From Carnegiea gigantea (Eukaryota; Streptophyta; Magnoliopsida; Caryophyllales; Cactaceae): DNA of 64,000 nucleotides. Positions within the stretch are counted from its first letter, which is position 1; each line of letters starts with the position of its first letter. The stretch covers positions 310,001 to 374,000 of the forward strand of contig JAKOGI010000420.1 of the NCBI GenBank assembly GCA_029747015.1. Reading direction: 5' to 3'. Positions 10,597 through 25,079 of this stretch are shown here, in pieces. The translations under genes were made by a program, and so were the position numbers. The notes under the pieces are model-generated. The model had not been told where the DNA came from. It searched no databases and saw nothing but the letters and a program-made list of their open reading frames with translations.

Positions 10597-13500
10597 TCAA
10601 TTCTTAAAATTTTGGTTGGCAAACCCGTTCACATCCCCAAGAGGGCTCCGGTTACCCATCTGCTCCTTTCTCCTTGCAGAACTCAATGAACCTTCAACTG
10701 AAAAGGATTAAAGAAAAAAGGGATGGGGGAGAAACAAATGAGATTAAAGTAAATGATTCAAACGAGCAGTGTACAACGGAAGGAGACCAGAGGTGAGAGA
10801 TGTATCAAAATCGCACTGGTTGGAGAAGAGATTAGATTTCTTTTACACTAACAGCTACAGTTGCAGAAGAGCCCTCATCCTCTTCCACCACAAATTAAGG
10901 GCTTGTTCGTTATGAGCAAACAGTAGGTTTCAGCAGATTTGACTAGTGGCCAGTGTTGAAAAGAGTATTCCTCATTTCTCTCTCATTTAAAACAGTGCAG
11001 GAGTCTCTTCTTTTAAGTAACCTGTTGTAATAGGAAATCCTTTTGAAATTAATTCATCAAATTGATTGAAGCATATTGAAAACAAGTTTGTGGGTGGATT
11101 AGGCAGGTTAGGAGTATGTTTGATCAACAGTCAACAAGTTGGAGCATATTTGACTAGCAGTTAACAGGTCAAAGCATGTTGGAACAGGTTGTAATAGGTA
11201 ATATGCTCATAACGAACATGCCCTAAGTATCTCACTCACTCATGATCCCGTGAAAATAGTATGTCTTCCTATTACACTAAAAGCTACAGCCGGAGAGAGA
11301 ATAGGGTCCAAAAGATAATAAGCCTACGAGCTCCAGTTAACTCGCACAAGTCACCGTTCTGTTTAGCTGGTCTCTTCTTATGTTGCTACGTATTATCTAT
11401 GATTATCAGCTTTTGTTCATTTAATAAGTACACCACTTACAGGTAGCTTAAATTGTGAAAGACAAATGGCATTGTGAACAAAAGGCTTTGCATGGATCTA
11501 ATTTTTAACATAAAATGCAACAACCTGCCAAAGATAAATTGCAAAATCTGGGTGCAAGAAACCATAGCTACAAAGAGCTAGAAAAAAACCTACTCATAAT
11601 GATCACGACAATAACAATGATAATGATGATGGTGATGACGGCAACAACAATGATAATAATAGTGGCAGCAATGGTAATTCCTTCCCTACCTTGCCATTCC
11701 CACACAACCTTTGATTCACCCTTCACAAGCTTCGGATATCGGTCCAAACGAGAATCAAACTCCACGAAGTCCTCAACCTAGCCAAAGAGAACCAAAAAGA
11801 AATGACAAAAAGGATTTGAAAATAGGCAATACAGAAAATCTAAAGAACAGCGAGAAAACAAAAATATTAGATAGAAGATTGTAACGTTTGAAATTTGGTA
11901 CCAGATGTTCAACAGAATCACACACTCATAGAGCAAATGTCAAGCACTTAAGCCGCATTACAAAAGGCAAGATATTACAAGAGACAAATAAACACACATG
12001 CACACACATACAACATATTTGTGGTCACTCCACTTCTTCTATTTCGCTTTTTTTGATTGGTGGGAGGGTTCCATTAGCTGGCCTTTACATGTGCGACAAA
12101 TGGCTTTGGATATCCTTCAGAAATCCATCAAGCCACTACCACTCTTAGGGAAAGAAACGAAAGGGATTAAGCTGCTGATCGAAAAGTCAAAGCAAAAATG
12201 CACAAACATCAAGAAAAGATAGAGTGCTGAAACATAGGTACCACATGCAACACCACAAGTCCACAGCTCTATCTGTTATTTCTGCCAATGGCAATCTCTA
12301 GGGAGGACAAGACGTATGCACCATTAAGAATTCATGCACTGCAAAATTTTGTAAAGGCCCCAAATAGTCTCATAGTCACGAGAGAATAAAGAAGAGAACA
12401 TACCATCCTCCACAAAAAAGAGTCCCTTCTTTCCCTGGGTGAAAGTAGATGATCCCGTAGCCTAGACGCCACTAACCAAGGTTCTCTGTCGCCGATGCTT
12501 TTAGACATCAAAGCATTCTCCTCAAGTATATCACAAACCTGTCATTTCGGCAAGAATAGCTCATCAACAAAAGAAACACTGTCCAATAACTAGGATCTCA
12601 AAGCTTTGCTGCAAGATCAAGTTCTTTCAATAAACAGATAGTAATGTCTCTAAGCTTCTGGAGTTCGACTAATGAGTGCTTAGATGCTTGGAGCAGTTCA
12701 TAGAACTAACTATCGGACTTGTCCAGCTCAATATATTCCAAATGGACAAAAGCTTGATGCTCTAATAGAAGGGTTCGATAACTTAGGTTATCAGGTAAAT
12801 CACGTTTTCTCTTCCCCCCCCCCCCCCCGCCTTCTCCCTCCCTCCTTTCGCCATTTTAAGCAAACAATACATGGCACCATATTATTATGAACCCAGTACC
12901 TCCAGCAAGGGACCTACACAAGCATAGCATGGAAATATGTTACATGGACTTATGGAAATATGTTACATGGACCCACGTATGGGGTGTCAGACACGGGTAT
13001 GGATCCGAGTGTCTGACTCATCAAAGCTTTAACTTTAGGACTCAGGGACACCGTCCAAAATTTGAACACGGATATGACTTATGAGGACTCATAATTTTAC
13101 ACATGGAAGTTGCAAATTCAAGTTAATCTTCCTAGAATATTTCAACAGTTACAAGGTTGTCAACTTGCCGAACAGTTAAACATTAAAGATCCATTAAAAT
13201 AATAATGAAGAAAGAAAAAAAAAGATCACATCTTTCTAATTATTTTCACCCTTGCTGCTTTAGAGTTTGGATAAGGGTCCGACAAGGATTCCATGTCCTA
13301 TCTGCAAAGTGCCATGCCCAACACCAGTACCGCGGGGCGAAATAGAGCGTCCGGGTATCATAGTCTATGACGCATACACTATGCCATATAGAAAAGCTGC
13401 TTCATCAGTACGCTCAGTGGAATAGCATACGCAAGCTTGCTCCCTCACAACATATATGTAGCAGAAACAATCTATTGAATAGTCCAGCATTACAATTAAA

Positions 13501-15868
13501 GTCCTTACAGGCACATTTGAAGCAATAATTGACCAATTCCTCCTACATCTCAAGTAGTTATACAATGGCAATAGAGATATGCAGCAGCATGCACTAGGAT
13601 AACCGTGTGGTTCAGCAGTCAACCAATAGAATGTGCAAAAGAAATAGAATTATATCCTTAACCAAAGCTATTCTATATACATCATCCCCCCTGATAAACG
13701 CTACTATAGTGCTTAAACCACAATTCTCGATGAATGCCTTCTGCTTCAGTATAAAGGCTACTATCTATCTAATTCTTATCATTTTCCTTACGAAAGCATT
13801 TGAAAAAAGGGTAAAGCACCAACCTGATGGTAAAGCTGTTCAGCTCTCTTAGTCAAATACCATCTTCTACGAATTCTCAACACTGACACTGTGCATCCCA
13901 CGAGCTGTAAATCTCAATATCATCACAATCACTATGATGTTCCTCGTAAAAGTTAATGCTTGAGAGGCTTTCTCTGAAAGTTCAATACCAAGGCACAAAC
14001 TGGGATGAGAAACAGAAAATGCTTAGCTATCCACTGACGAGCTCGACAAGTTATCGGTTCGTAACTTTCAGCTAAACGATCAGGGCACTTAAACTCCTTG
14101 ATCCTGCAAACAGAAAGGAAAATTGATAAGTTATACTTAATGCAAAAGAATACACTACATTGATGCTCTTCAATATTAATTATTCTATTTGCAATGAACA
14201 AAAGTTACCATTCGTCCGTCATTCTCGTATCCAACAATCTGCTAAGGTACTCCAACGCTCTTTCTTGTATATACATGTAAGTGATATTATCCACAGTTGA
14301 GCTCTGAATCAATCCACTGTTCTCCAACATACCCTTCAAATCGACGTTTGAGACCTAAAGGCAGAATTATGGAGGCAAAATCATACATGAACCGCAATGA
14401 ATTCCAACAACCAAAGTATCAGTAGGTAAATATACAATAGGCTCTGAAGTTCTAAGGGAACATGCTGACAAACCCATATTTTCCTGGCTCCACCACACAT
14501 GTATTGTGCATATGCTCCACATATATTATCTTTCGCCCATTCTGACTGCCATTGTTAAAGAGAAAATTCTCAGTGCAGAGAATAAAGCCCCACCCATATC
14601 AGAATTTTTATTATACCAACCAATCAAAGAAGAATGTAATAGACTCAATAACGTTGTCTAGTTCTGAGAGAACATACAAGTTTATTTACTGTCACATTGA
14701 TATCTCCATCTTCTATGCATAACTTTCCATACTTCTTATATCCTTGAATGCATTCCAACTGGCCGTCATAACACCTTCCATTACTAGGACAAGGTTCACA
14801 TGATCCTGCAAGGGCAGGAATTCACACAAGAAAAATCAGGAAACTTCTCCTTTCAAATTAGTGTCTTTTCTTAGGTAGGAGAAGGAGACGGCATGCAGCC
14901 AGAATTGAGGTCAAGATCATGACCCACTATAGTTAGACTACAGCTCAAACAGCGGGAACTTAAACCAATTAAACTCAAAATCTAAAAGAAACCAGAAGAG
15001 GGGTAAGGTCACAACTATTAGTCAAGAAAATACTTCAGCCAAAGACAGTTATACAACTACAACAACCCACTGTACCACCTCTTAGCGTTCGAACCAGGGA
15101 GGCCTCGATACGAACAACTGACAATGATAAACAAAAGAACGAAAAAAGCCGAGCTTTCACTAGGCTCAGAGATAAAAATGTATGCCCGGTAAGAAATTCA
15201 GATCAGCTGGGTCTTTGATTCCCATAGTTCAGTATTACTATCTTTCACTCCCGTTTACCAACTACCAACAGAACCCTCAAATTTTCACTTACATCTAAGG
15301 CAACAATACTATTATAGTATTGTGTGATTCTAGTGCAAGAGTTATTCTTTACATTCAACAAGAAACGGAAAGTTACTAACTCTCGAACAAAACCAAATCA
15401 ATGACGAAGTAAAACAACAACAAATATGCAATCTCAACATTAGCAATCAACCATAAGCCCTAATTTAGACGCCCGCCAATAAACAAGCAGACAGCACATA
15501 AAACCCACAAAAAAAAAAAAGTGGAAAAATTTAACTGGGTAACGCAAAAGATCAAGCGTACCAGCTACTGAATCATCATACTCCACATCGCTATCACAAA
15601 AGGGTACAGGCGGGCGAGGAACGAAATCGAGAAGGAAGTTGCAGGCAGTGGCAACAATCGCAGCAATTGCAATGACGACAATGAGCTTGAGAAACTCAGA
15701 TTTTGAAGGGAGTAAATTGGGAGGTGGTTCGACTTCTGCTAATAAAGAAGTGATCGTCGAACAAGAAGATGTGGAAGGAGAGTGACTCGGGAGGCCATTC
15801 TTCTGGGGTTTGAAATTAGGGTTTTGGGAGGCCGATTTTGGGCGTCTTTTGGGCGTCGACGAATTCAT
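10597..15868 (-). CDS. Man1-Src1p-C-terminal (MSC) domain protein, inner nuclear membrane type
   Basis: Complete gene of nine coding exons: 15868-15562, 14805-14678, 14545-14474, 14354-14209, 14103-13989, 13904-13824, 12538-12404, 11777-11690, 10697-10597; 390 residues, all junctions in frame, stop TGA at 10599-10597. The N-terminus (MNSSTPKRRPKSAS) is basic and Ser/Pro-rich; an earlier in-frame ATG at 15952 would add 28 residues, but the family start favours 15868. Membrane segment 1 is about 59-80 (FLKLIVVIAIAAIVATA). The lumenal domain has a Cys cluster (CEPCPSNGRCYDGQLEC) as in MAN1/Heh/Src1 proteins. Segment 2 is about 242-263, followed by a basic region and the MSC winged-helix-like tail with VCDILEENALMSK and VVWEWQVEGSLSS. 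Known MAN1 proteins tether chromatin to the nuclear envelope; the plant role is inferred from family. There is no LEM domain, as in plant relatives. Confidence 0.92.
10899..11223. mobile_element. Tourist-like MITE in the last coding intron of the MSC-domain gene
   Basis: A 325-bp non-coding element with terminal inverted repeats gggcttgttcgttatgagca at the left and tgctcataacgaacatgccc at the right (one mismatch when inverted). It is flanked by the 3-bp duplication TAA at 10896-10898 and 11224-11226. TIRs of this form with a 3-bp TAA/TTA duplication are typical of PIF/Harbinger-derived Tourist MITEs. It lies wholly inside the intron between exons 8 and 9, so it should be spliced out. Confidence 0.8.
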
Positions 15869-16622
15869 CGATCCTTTCGTTTCGATTGCGGAATCAAAGA
15901 AAAAGAAAAGGAAATAGTAAAACAGTGTGTTTAAATTAGGATTAGAGGACATGATATTTTCCTTTATTAACCCCCTAATCTAATTTTTATTTTCCCTTAA
16001 ATTGAGGATGAATAAAAGGAAAGGGGAAGGACGGGAAGTGAGATAAAAATTTATTTTCATATTATTTCACCTATCTTTTGATATCATATTGATATTAATA
16101 ATATCAGTATAGGCCTTTACAATATATAGTGTGCTTTAAAATTTATATTTTTTTAAAAAAACAACAATTCTCGTCCAAATGCTCTTATGATAGAAAACTA
16201 AATCTCTTTATAAGAAAAATTAACAGTAGTATACCATATTAATAGATTGTGTCATTTGATGATTATTAATTTTTATTTTGCATAAAAACATAAATTGATG
16301 GCAAATACATTGATGTTGCATGGATGACATAGATTAAAGCTAAAAATTATATACCTAAATATATAAATTGATGGCAAATATATTGAAAAAAGGGGGTATT
16401 TTACTTGGAGCATGCTGTTCCTTTCACTAAGATGGAGTCCAAAAGAAAGGGAAACTTGGGTATTTTTTTTAACTTTAAATTGACAAACTAGCATGTGCTT
16501 TTTTTTAACGTTAAAATCAATGGTTTAAATGCAGTGAATACATAATTTTTATGTTTTAGAATACACCAAATCCTGTAAATTACTCCTGTTACGAAATTTT
16601 GGAGTTTTCCAAAGATTGCTAT

Positions 16623-16683
<61 letters not shown>

Positions 16684-16697
<14 letters not shown>

Positions 16698-18376
16698 GTT
16701 GGATACAAACAATGTGTGAATGACATGTGACATCTCACATAGCACAAGTTGATGACTTAGCAACTTACAATTGGTGGATATTAGTGGAGACATATTAATC
16801 AACATTAATGCTATTAATTAGAGTTTATTATATGCTATTAACTTAATTATTTATTGTATGGTTTTACATTCCTAACTCTTTTTATTTTTTGAGTAAGTTC
16901 TCATGCAATTAACTTGGTGTACAATAATTGATTTTTTTGTATTTCAAATTGATTCATTTTATTTTTCAATATTAAAAGAATAGAGTTAGATAAAAGAATC
17001 AAATTTTATCTTAATTTTAATTGTTACTACTTTTTTTTTGAAGTCTAGACCTTAAGGTCATTGTAAATGAGTAATATCATATTGCCATATAACAATTTAA
17101 TCACATAAGATAATTTATGAATGATATATAAGGCAACATGTATAAAGATTGTGTTAGATTCTATATGAATATTCATCTAGGGTTGATTTTTATATATCTT
17201 ATGTAAAGTAATATATAATATTGTAATATAGTTTTTGTAAAATTAAGTTAAATTAAAATATAGTCCATTTAACTCTTAAAAAATATCCATCATAAATTAA
17301 TTACACTGTGATGTTTTCAATAATTATGAAAAAAATGGTAAACGGTAAATCATTACCATATGAAAACAAAAAAAAATATAGAGTGATTTTAAAGAAAAAT
17401 ATAAAGGAAACAATAATTATGCCATTATAAAATTATTAATCTACTTTTAAAATAATATATTTTTATTAATTAGTTATACTAATATTACATTATTAAGACA
17501 AAAATTGACTAACATTCTTACATAGCAAGGGTATAACCATATATATATTAAAAGTTGGATAGAATCAATATATAAGTTATACGTAGGATACCATGTATAA
17601 TACTACATAGGATTACTTGACTTCATAATGGTCTATGTAGGCTAAGTTAATGCAATGCTACATTAAATTAAGATTTTAATTTTTTGCATAATTTATATAG
17701 TAATTAGTAAAATTTCAACTTTAATATAATTTTTATTAAAGTAGTTAAATGAAAAGATAGTCTATTTAATTACTAAATTTGCCCACCAAAAAATGTCTCA
17801 CATATTAAAGATTGTTGGGAACATAGTATGTGAATAATTATGGGACAATACAAAAGGAATTTCAAGTGATAACTTACATGGAAAAAGAAAGGACATTATT
17901 ATAACTAAAAAACAATAATTATGTTGTAATAGGATTATTACTACTTTTAAAATTGACATGTTTTCTATGCTATTTATACTAATAAAATTAAAATAAAAAT
18001 TGACTAAAATTCTTGCATTGGATGCCACATAGGATACCCAATTTGAGTAAAGATGGGTATAGATTTATTGCAATATCAATTCTACATATTAAAGTGAATA
18101 CCACTTATTAATTAGTAACAAAATTTAACATTTATATAAAATATATATTTAATAAATAAATTATTTAAATGAATAAAAACAATGTGAGTTGAACATTAAG
18201 AATGAAGAGTGCATATTATCAAAATAGAAAAGAAATTTTAAAAAATGCTCAACTATTCATAAATCAAGTAATCTAACATATCTTTTTTTACTATTTGAAT
18301 TAATAATTATTTTTTTCATTATCAATACAATTTTAAATATGTTTGAACTATATCCTTGCATTGCAAGGGGTATGAC
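16684..18376 (+). repeat. first copy of a 1.7-kb direct duplication
   Basis: Two adjoining Helitron-like units (16684-17538 and 17539-18380) match 19532-21217 in order and orientation, with scattered substitutions and small indels, at an offset of about 2.84 kb. Markers include acaatgtgtgaatgacatgt, the tcatctagggttgatttt word, and a hydrophobic minus-strand non-gene ORF that appears in both copies. A third unit (18381-19531) lies between the copies. Confidence 0.85.
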
Positions 18377-18379
18377 CCT

Positions 18380-18494
<115 letters not shown>

Positions 18495-19531
18495 TTGGAT
18501 GGAATCAATGTATGAGTGTCATGTGTCATGCCACTTAGGATGCCATGTGTAATGCAGCGTAGAATTAATTAGCTACTTAAATGTCCATTTATAGTTTAAC
18601 TAATGCAATGCTATTTTATTTTAAAAAATAACTTTTTGGATATCTTATATATTTATTAGTGTACTATAATAAAATATTCATTACATTAATAAATTAAAAA
18701 GATGGTCCATAAAAGTTTCCCATAAAAATAGATGTTATAGATATTAGAGAATTTTGACAAGAAAATAGTAAATAAATAATTATATTATGAAAACAAAAGG
18801 AATTTAAAGTGATTTAAAAGGAAAGAATAAAAGAAACAATAATAACTCAAAAAAATAATAATTATGTTGTTCTAAAATTTTTACTACTTTTAAAATTGAG
18901 CATTTTTATTGCTTATTTATGTTTAATTGAAATTAAAATAACAATTGATCAAACTTTTTGCATGCACTTTTCACATATCTTATGTAGTCATTAGTAAGAA
19001 GATAATATAATTTTTATTAAATTAAAATAAATAAAAAAGTTGGTCTATTTATCTACTAAAACTTACCCACAAAAGAAAAGACGTCTCATATATCAGACAA
19101 TATTCAAACAATAGTAGATAAATAATTATGATGCATATATAAAAGGAATTTACAATAATTTAATGAAAAAAGAAAAAGAAACAATGATAATTCAAAAAAA
19201 TAATTATTTTCTAATGCAATATCAATTCTATATATTAAAGTGGCCAAATGTCACATAGTTTTACTATTTAGTTAAAAAATATATTCTCCAAGAATATAAT
19301 CATTTTAACAATGAAATACGAATGAAATAAAAAAAGTGAGTTCAAATTAAGAATGAAGAAGATGTTGTTACAACAAAAAAAATATTCTAGCAAAATGCTC
19401 AACTTTTGATAATTAAATAATTTGACATATCAATTTATTTTTATTATTCGAAAAGAAACTATTTATTATGCTATTAATATATTGAAAAAATGCTTGAATT
19501 ATGTTCTTGCATCGTAAGGGTATAATCCTAG

Positions 19532-21217
19532 TATATATTAAAAGTTGGATACAAATAATGTGTGAATGACATGTAACATCTCACATGGCACAAGTTGATG
19601 ACTTGGCACCTTGCAATTGGTGGATATTAGTGGAGACATATTAATCAACATTAATGCTATTAATTAGATTTTATTATATGCTATTAACTTAATTATTTAT
19701 TGAATGGTTTTACACTCCTAACTCTTTTTATTTTTTGAGCAAGTCCTCATGCGATTAACTTGGTGTACAATAATTGATTTTTTTGTATTTCAAATTGATT
19801 CATTTTATTTTTCAATATTAAAAGAATAGAGTTAGATAAAGAATCAAATTTTACCTTAATTTTAATTGTTACTACTTTTCTTTTTTTTGAAGTCTAGATC
19901 TTGAGGTTATTGTAAATGAGTAATATCATATTGTCATATAACAATTTAATCACATAAGATAATTTATGAATGATATATAAGATAACATGTATAAAGATTG
20001 TGTTAGATTCTATATGAATATTCATCTAGGGTTGATTTTTATATATCTTATGTACAGTAATCTATAAGATTGTAATATAGTTTTTGTGAAATTAAATTAA
20101 ATTAAAATATAGTCCATTTAACTCCTAAAAAATATCCATCACAAATTAATTACACTGTGATATTTTCAATAATTATGAAAAAAATGGTAAATGATAAATC
20201 ATTAAAAACAAAAGAAATTTAGAGTGATTTTAAAGAAAAATATATAGGAAACAATAATTATGCTATTATAAAATTGTTAATCTACTTCTAAAATAATATA
20301 TTTTTATCAATTAGTTATACTAATATTACATTATTAAGATAAAAATTGACTAACATCCTTACATCGCAAGAGTATAACCCTATATATATTAAAAGTTGGA
20401 TAGAATCAATATATAAGTGATACATAGGATACCATGTGTAATACCAGATAGGATTACTTGACTTCATAATGGTCTATATAGGCTAAGTTAATGTAATGAC
20501 ACATTAAATTAAGATTTTAATTTTTTACATAATTTATATAGTAATTAGTAAAACTCCAACTTTAATATAATTTTTATTAAAGTAGTTAAATAAAAAGATA
20601 GTCTATTTAATTACTAAATTTGCCCACCAAAAAATATCTCACATATTAAAGATTTTTGGGAACATAGTGTGTGAATAATTATGGAGCAATACAAAAGGAA
20701 TTTCAAGTGATAATTTACATGGGAAAAGAAAAGAAATTATTATAACTAAAAAACAATAATTATGTTGTAATATGATTATTACTACTTTTAAAATTGACAT
20801 ATTTTCTATGCTCTTTATACTAATAAAATTAAAATAAAAATTGACTAAAATTCTTGTATTGGATGCCACATAGGATACCCAATTTGAGTTAAGATGGGTA
20901 TAGATTTATTGCAATATCAATTCTACATATTAAAGTGAATACCACTTATTAATTAGTAACAAAATTTAACATTTATAGAAAATATATATTTAATAAATAA
21001 ATTATTTAAATGAATAAAAATAATGTGAGTTGAACATTAAGAATGAAGAGTGCATATTATCAAAATGGAAAACAAATTAAAAAAAATGCTCAACTATTCG
21101 TAAATCGAGTAATCTAACATATCTTTTTTTACTATTTGGATTAATAATTATTTTTTCATTATCAATACAATTTTAAATATGTTTGAACTACATTCTTGCA
21201 TTGCAAGGGGTATGACC
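19532..21217 (+). repeat. second copy of the 1.7-kb direct duplication
   Basis: This is the counterpart of 16684-18376. It keeps the unit junction at about 20380 and the terminal hairpin plus CTAG at 21218-21221. Its starts lack the long AT expansion seen in the first copy, which shows that those expansions arose later or were lost here. Confidence 0.85.
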
Positions 21218-21342
21218 CTAGTAGTATATATTAGTATTAATAACATTTTACCTATCTTGTTTCTTAGATGATCTCCTCCCTGACAACCTCATTAAGCTTT
21301 GATGGGGTCTTAAATGTGGACATGAATGAGTTCTAAATGAAG

Positions 21343-21555
21343 TTATAAATATCGTACCGATCATCATACCATTTTTTTGAATAGAACGAAATATACCGGA
21401 TTTATGTACCATTGTATCGAGCTCGTACTGTTTTGAATTTCAAAAAAAAAATTAAAAAATTAAAGGACAAAATTTTGAAATTTTAGTGTATCGTACGGTA
21501 TTTGATCGAAAAGACCAGTACCGTTCGATGTTTGACGGTACAAAGCGATATTGGC
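21343..21555. repeat. partial opposite-orientation copy of the 5878-6192 repeat
   Basis: The left end ataaatatcgtaccgat is the reverse complement of the right end of the 5878-6192 element. The inner words gtaccattgtatcga, ttttgaatttcaaa and ccagtaccgttcgat correspond to that element read on the other strand. The right end is truncated or diverged. Confidence 0.5.
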
Positions 21556-21559
21556 CGCT

Positions 21560-24500
21560 TCTTGACCTGCAAACTAACTTGGTCTCATATCCAAGAATCC
21601 ATTTCATGCTTTCCTTATGCCCTTGTCATCTTAGCTAAGAAGGCACACCATGAGGACTCTGAATCGCTGAGATCATTAACCACTCCAACAGTGCCATTGA
21701 GCCCTCCTCTATGCTTTATATATCTCTGTTTGAGGCTCCTGCAGTACTTTGTGCATGAGACTCCTCCATTGTTCAAGTTAGTGCGAGTTACTTTTCCCAT
21801 CAATTTCTTTGATTTTTGTTTTTGATGAAACTTCACAATTGTTTGTTCTAATTCAATTCAATATTTCAATTAATGGTGGCTGGTAGTTAGAATGGTGTCG
21901 TGTTCCTCATCATCCTCATCTGATTCATAAATTAAGAGAGGATCATAAATCAAGAGAGAATAACAAAAATGCATGGACGCTGACGCAACTAACCTGATCT
22001 CTTCAGCCCGACTTTCGTGAACTTTGCAAATCCAAGCATTATCAAGCCATAACATCAATTTCACTTCAAGTTACTCAAAATTGCATGAGATTAAAATTTT
22101 GCCAGAACAACACACCAAAGCAGAACTGTAACGCAAAGAAGAGAGAGAAAAAGAGAGGGACAACCGACCGCTGTTGTTTCCAGTCACCAAGTCATACGGT
22201 GGCATAATTGGAAATCTTTAAAACATCAAAAAGGTTCAATGGCACAATGAAGAAAATTTAAAAGTTGAGTAGCACAGGCAGGGTCGGGCAACCTGCCTTG
22301 CTGAGCAGCGGATGGTCGGGTCGAAACTCATTGAACTGCACTACCCTTTTTCGTAGATGGGTTGCAGGATAGGCTTGCGGACCGAATGGATTAACCGTTA
22401 TAGTTACATGGTAACATCTTAAAATTTGTTTAAAATCAACTTGTAAAACAAAACGGTGCAGGTCAGTCTGCCCCGTAGCCGTTCACTAGGGGCTTCGGCT
22501 GAGTTTCAGGCGAGGCGGATATAGATAGGTCTAGTTTGAACCAACGAAGGTTCCAACTCTAGGTATGAGTACTATTTAAGTCGTCATTAACTCGGCATAA
22601 TATCCTCATCTTTGCTGTGCATTTTTTTGGGGAGTTTAGGAAATGATAATGTCCATTTAAGGTTGTATTTGTTATTCAAAATAGAATCAGTTGCTTCCCA
22701 AGCAAATTGATACAAGAAGTACGATTTTTTGGCTTTGCAATAATTGTTGATTTAGAATGTCAATCAAAGCTTCCAAATATAGGAATGGGAAGTTTATGCA
22801 CATTCTTTTACCTTTTTTGATTTGTCTTTTATGAACTCTTACATTTTACTATATATTTTTTTAAAACCATATTTTTTTTTTTCAAAAGAAATTATAAGGA
22901 AAGAAGAGAAGAAAGCAAACCCATACCCTCGACGGGCTCCATAACGCTGCCATTGCACAAATCCCCACCGGGCAAGCCACTGACAGTCTCCCGTCCATGG
23001 TCGGATTAGTTGCCGACCGCCGAACAACTCATTCTTTCCCAACCTTCCCGAAACTTCACCGTTGTTCTAACACTTTCTCGCGCAAGCCCTAAGCACCGCA
23101 TTTCCTCTCTCAACCTTTCTCAACATCGTATTCACCCCTAAATTGGTTTTAAAATTGCAGTATTTTCTCGATTTCAAACCTAGAATGACTGTCCTTCTGC
23201 TCCTTTCTCGCTTGCATTGACTAGCTTTGCGGGTGACATCTCATCTGAGTTACCAGCCCAAATTGGTGTTCGTGTAGTGATATTGTAGGTGAGCTGGTTA
23301 ACAAGATGGGAAGATGGTGGTCTTCGATTGTAGTGGTGATGGTCTAATAGTGTCGCCTATCCAAACAAAGGAAAACAGATAATAGAGAGTTTATCTATCT
23401 GAAGTGAACAAAAAGTAGGGCGATTAGTTATTCAATTTTAGGACATGCGTGGTGGCTGATGTACCAGTGTATCTCAGAGAATAGTCAGTCCCTTTGTATT
23501 CTTTGAATGGTGTTCTTGCATTCTGGGATGGGTTAATGTGACAAGCATAAATTAACTTCCTTTTGTATTTTGGGTTGGTTTGATGATGAAAAACTAAATG
23601 CCCTTAGTTTTAACAATTTGCATTCTTTTATTGGTTTCATTATGCTAGTCTTCTTCCTGCTTGAATTCATCATCTTGTAGCTCAAATGGTTGATACTTCT
23701 ATGCTGATAGGAACCATAAATTTCCCTCACTATCTCTTCCCAAATATGAAGATATTGTTAAAGCCATTCATACCATGCGCGCATAAAGGATATAAAACAG
23801 TATACTTTCTTGCCTTTGTGACTATGATCAAGCAATACAACTGTTCTTTAGAGACGTGCAAAATTTTAATGTCAGAAAATTAACAATAGCAATAATTGAC
23901 TTTGAAAATAGGAACTCACAATCAAAAGCAAACTATAAGCCTTGGATTCAAATTGTTTGAATCTGCATTTTTGTTGAGGCCTTTACATCACCATGATTAT
24001 CATCCATTTTTGGGGTTTAAAAATGAGATTACAAATGCCGAAGTTAATCAAAGAATGGACACAATTCTATGATGTCTTTGAGACTGATCCAAAGTTGAGT
24101 ATTACACTATACAAAGCTTTACGATAGGCATAGTATCTAGTCCTGGTATACGATAGGTAGAACCTTTACTTAACAGAGTCAGCTAATGATGATTTTTTGC
24201 TCCCACCAGAAGTTAAAGAAAAAATATGATGAGACTGATCCGAAGCTGAGTATTATACTGTCATATTCACATAATGAGAGAAGACGACATATTCAACCTG
24301 CATTACAACTGAAAATTGAAAATAGCTCAAACGGCATTGAGTTTAAGCACATACCAGCTTTGTCAAGGGAGTGGGGTAACAAAAGCCTATCCATTCAACC
24401 ATAGTTTGTGCCACTCATTCAACACCGTATTCACCCCTTTAAAAAAAAAAGAAGAAAAACAAACCTGCACCATATTCATCCTCCAAAAAGATGTCTATTC

Positions 24501-24560
24501 ATGATGCGTGCCGTGATACAACAAAAGATACCACAACATCCAACCAAAAATTTTAAAAAA
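21560..24560. other. intergenic stretch without a recognisable gene
   Basis: Short ORFs on both strands show no known domain. 22900-23350 is locally richer in G+C and C/T-rich, like a promoter or leader, but I can link no coding exon to it. A degenerate direct repeat is visible at about 24076-24105 and 24228-24256 (gagactgatccaaagttgagt against gagactgatccgaagctgagt). Confidence 0.5.
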
Positions 24561-25079
24561 AATTAATCTAAAAATCCATATTCATCAAGGTGGCAAAGTA
24601 ACACTCTCTTAAGAGGGAAAAAACATCCCCACCCATAGTTCTTGATATAGAAGATCTCCAAACTGGAAGTCTCCTCCGTCTGAATTAGCGTGAGAGGTAC
24701 CAACAGTAGTATTATGAGAAGATCAGCGCCAAAATAAGAAGATACAACAACAAAAGGGTGAGAACCAATAGTAGCAGCATGGGTAGCAATGGTTGCTTTA
24801 GAAGCATTAGCAAGGTCAAAACCAGAGGTCTCAAATTCAGGGGTTGCCTCAGTAGGGGCTATGGCACTAACAAGTACCTTCAGAAGCAATGTTGGCGATA
24901 GTGGCTTCATAAGCAGTTTTAGCACTAACAACACTTGTAGAAGCAAAGGAGACATTAGCAGTTGTAGGATCATTGGAATTAGAAGTTAAGGTTAAGACAA
25001 TAGTCTGCTGCGAAGTTAAAACATTAGGAAAAGTAGTAATTATGCAAATTTAGAAAATTAGAAATAATAAAACTTAGGT

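Noticed and set aside
20639..20869. Hydrophobic 76-codon minus-strand frame, also present at 17798-18028
   Set aside because: Its repetition follows from the 1.7-kb duplication. The composition is AT-driven and no start, splice or domain context supports a gene.
21502..21825. 107-codon plus frame
   Set aside because: Starts within the repeat at 21343-21555 and shows no known domain or splice context.
24563..24973. 136-codon minus-strand frame rich in Leu and Ala/Thr
   Set aside because: No recognisable domain, low-complexity Leu stretches, and proximity to MULE debris; left unassigned.
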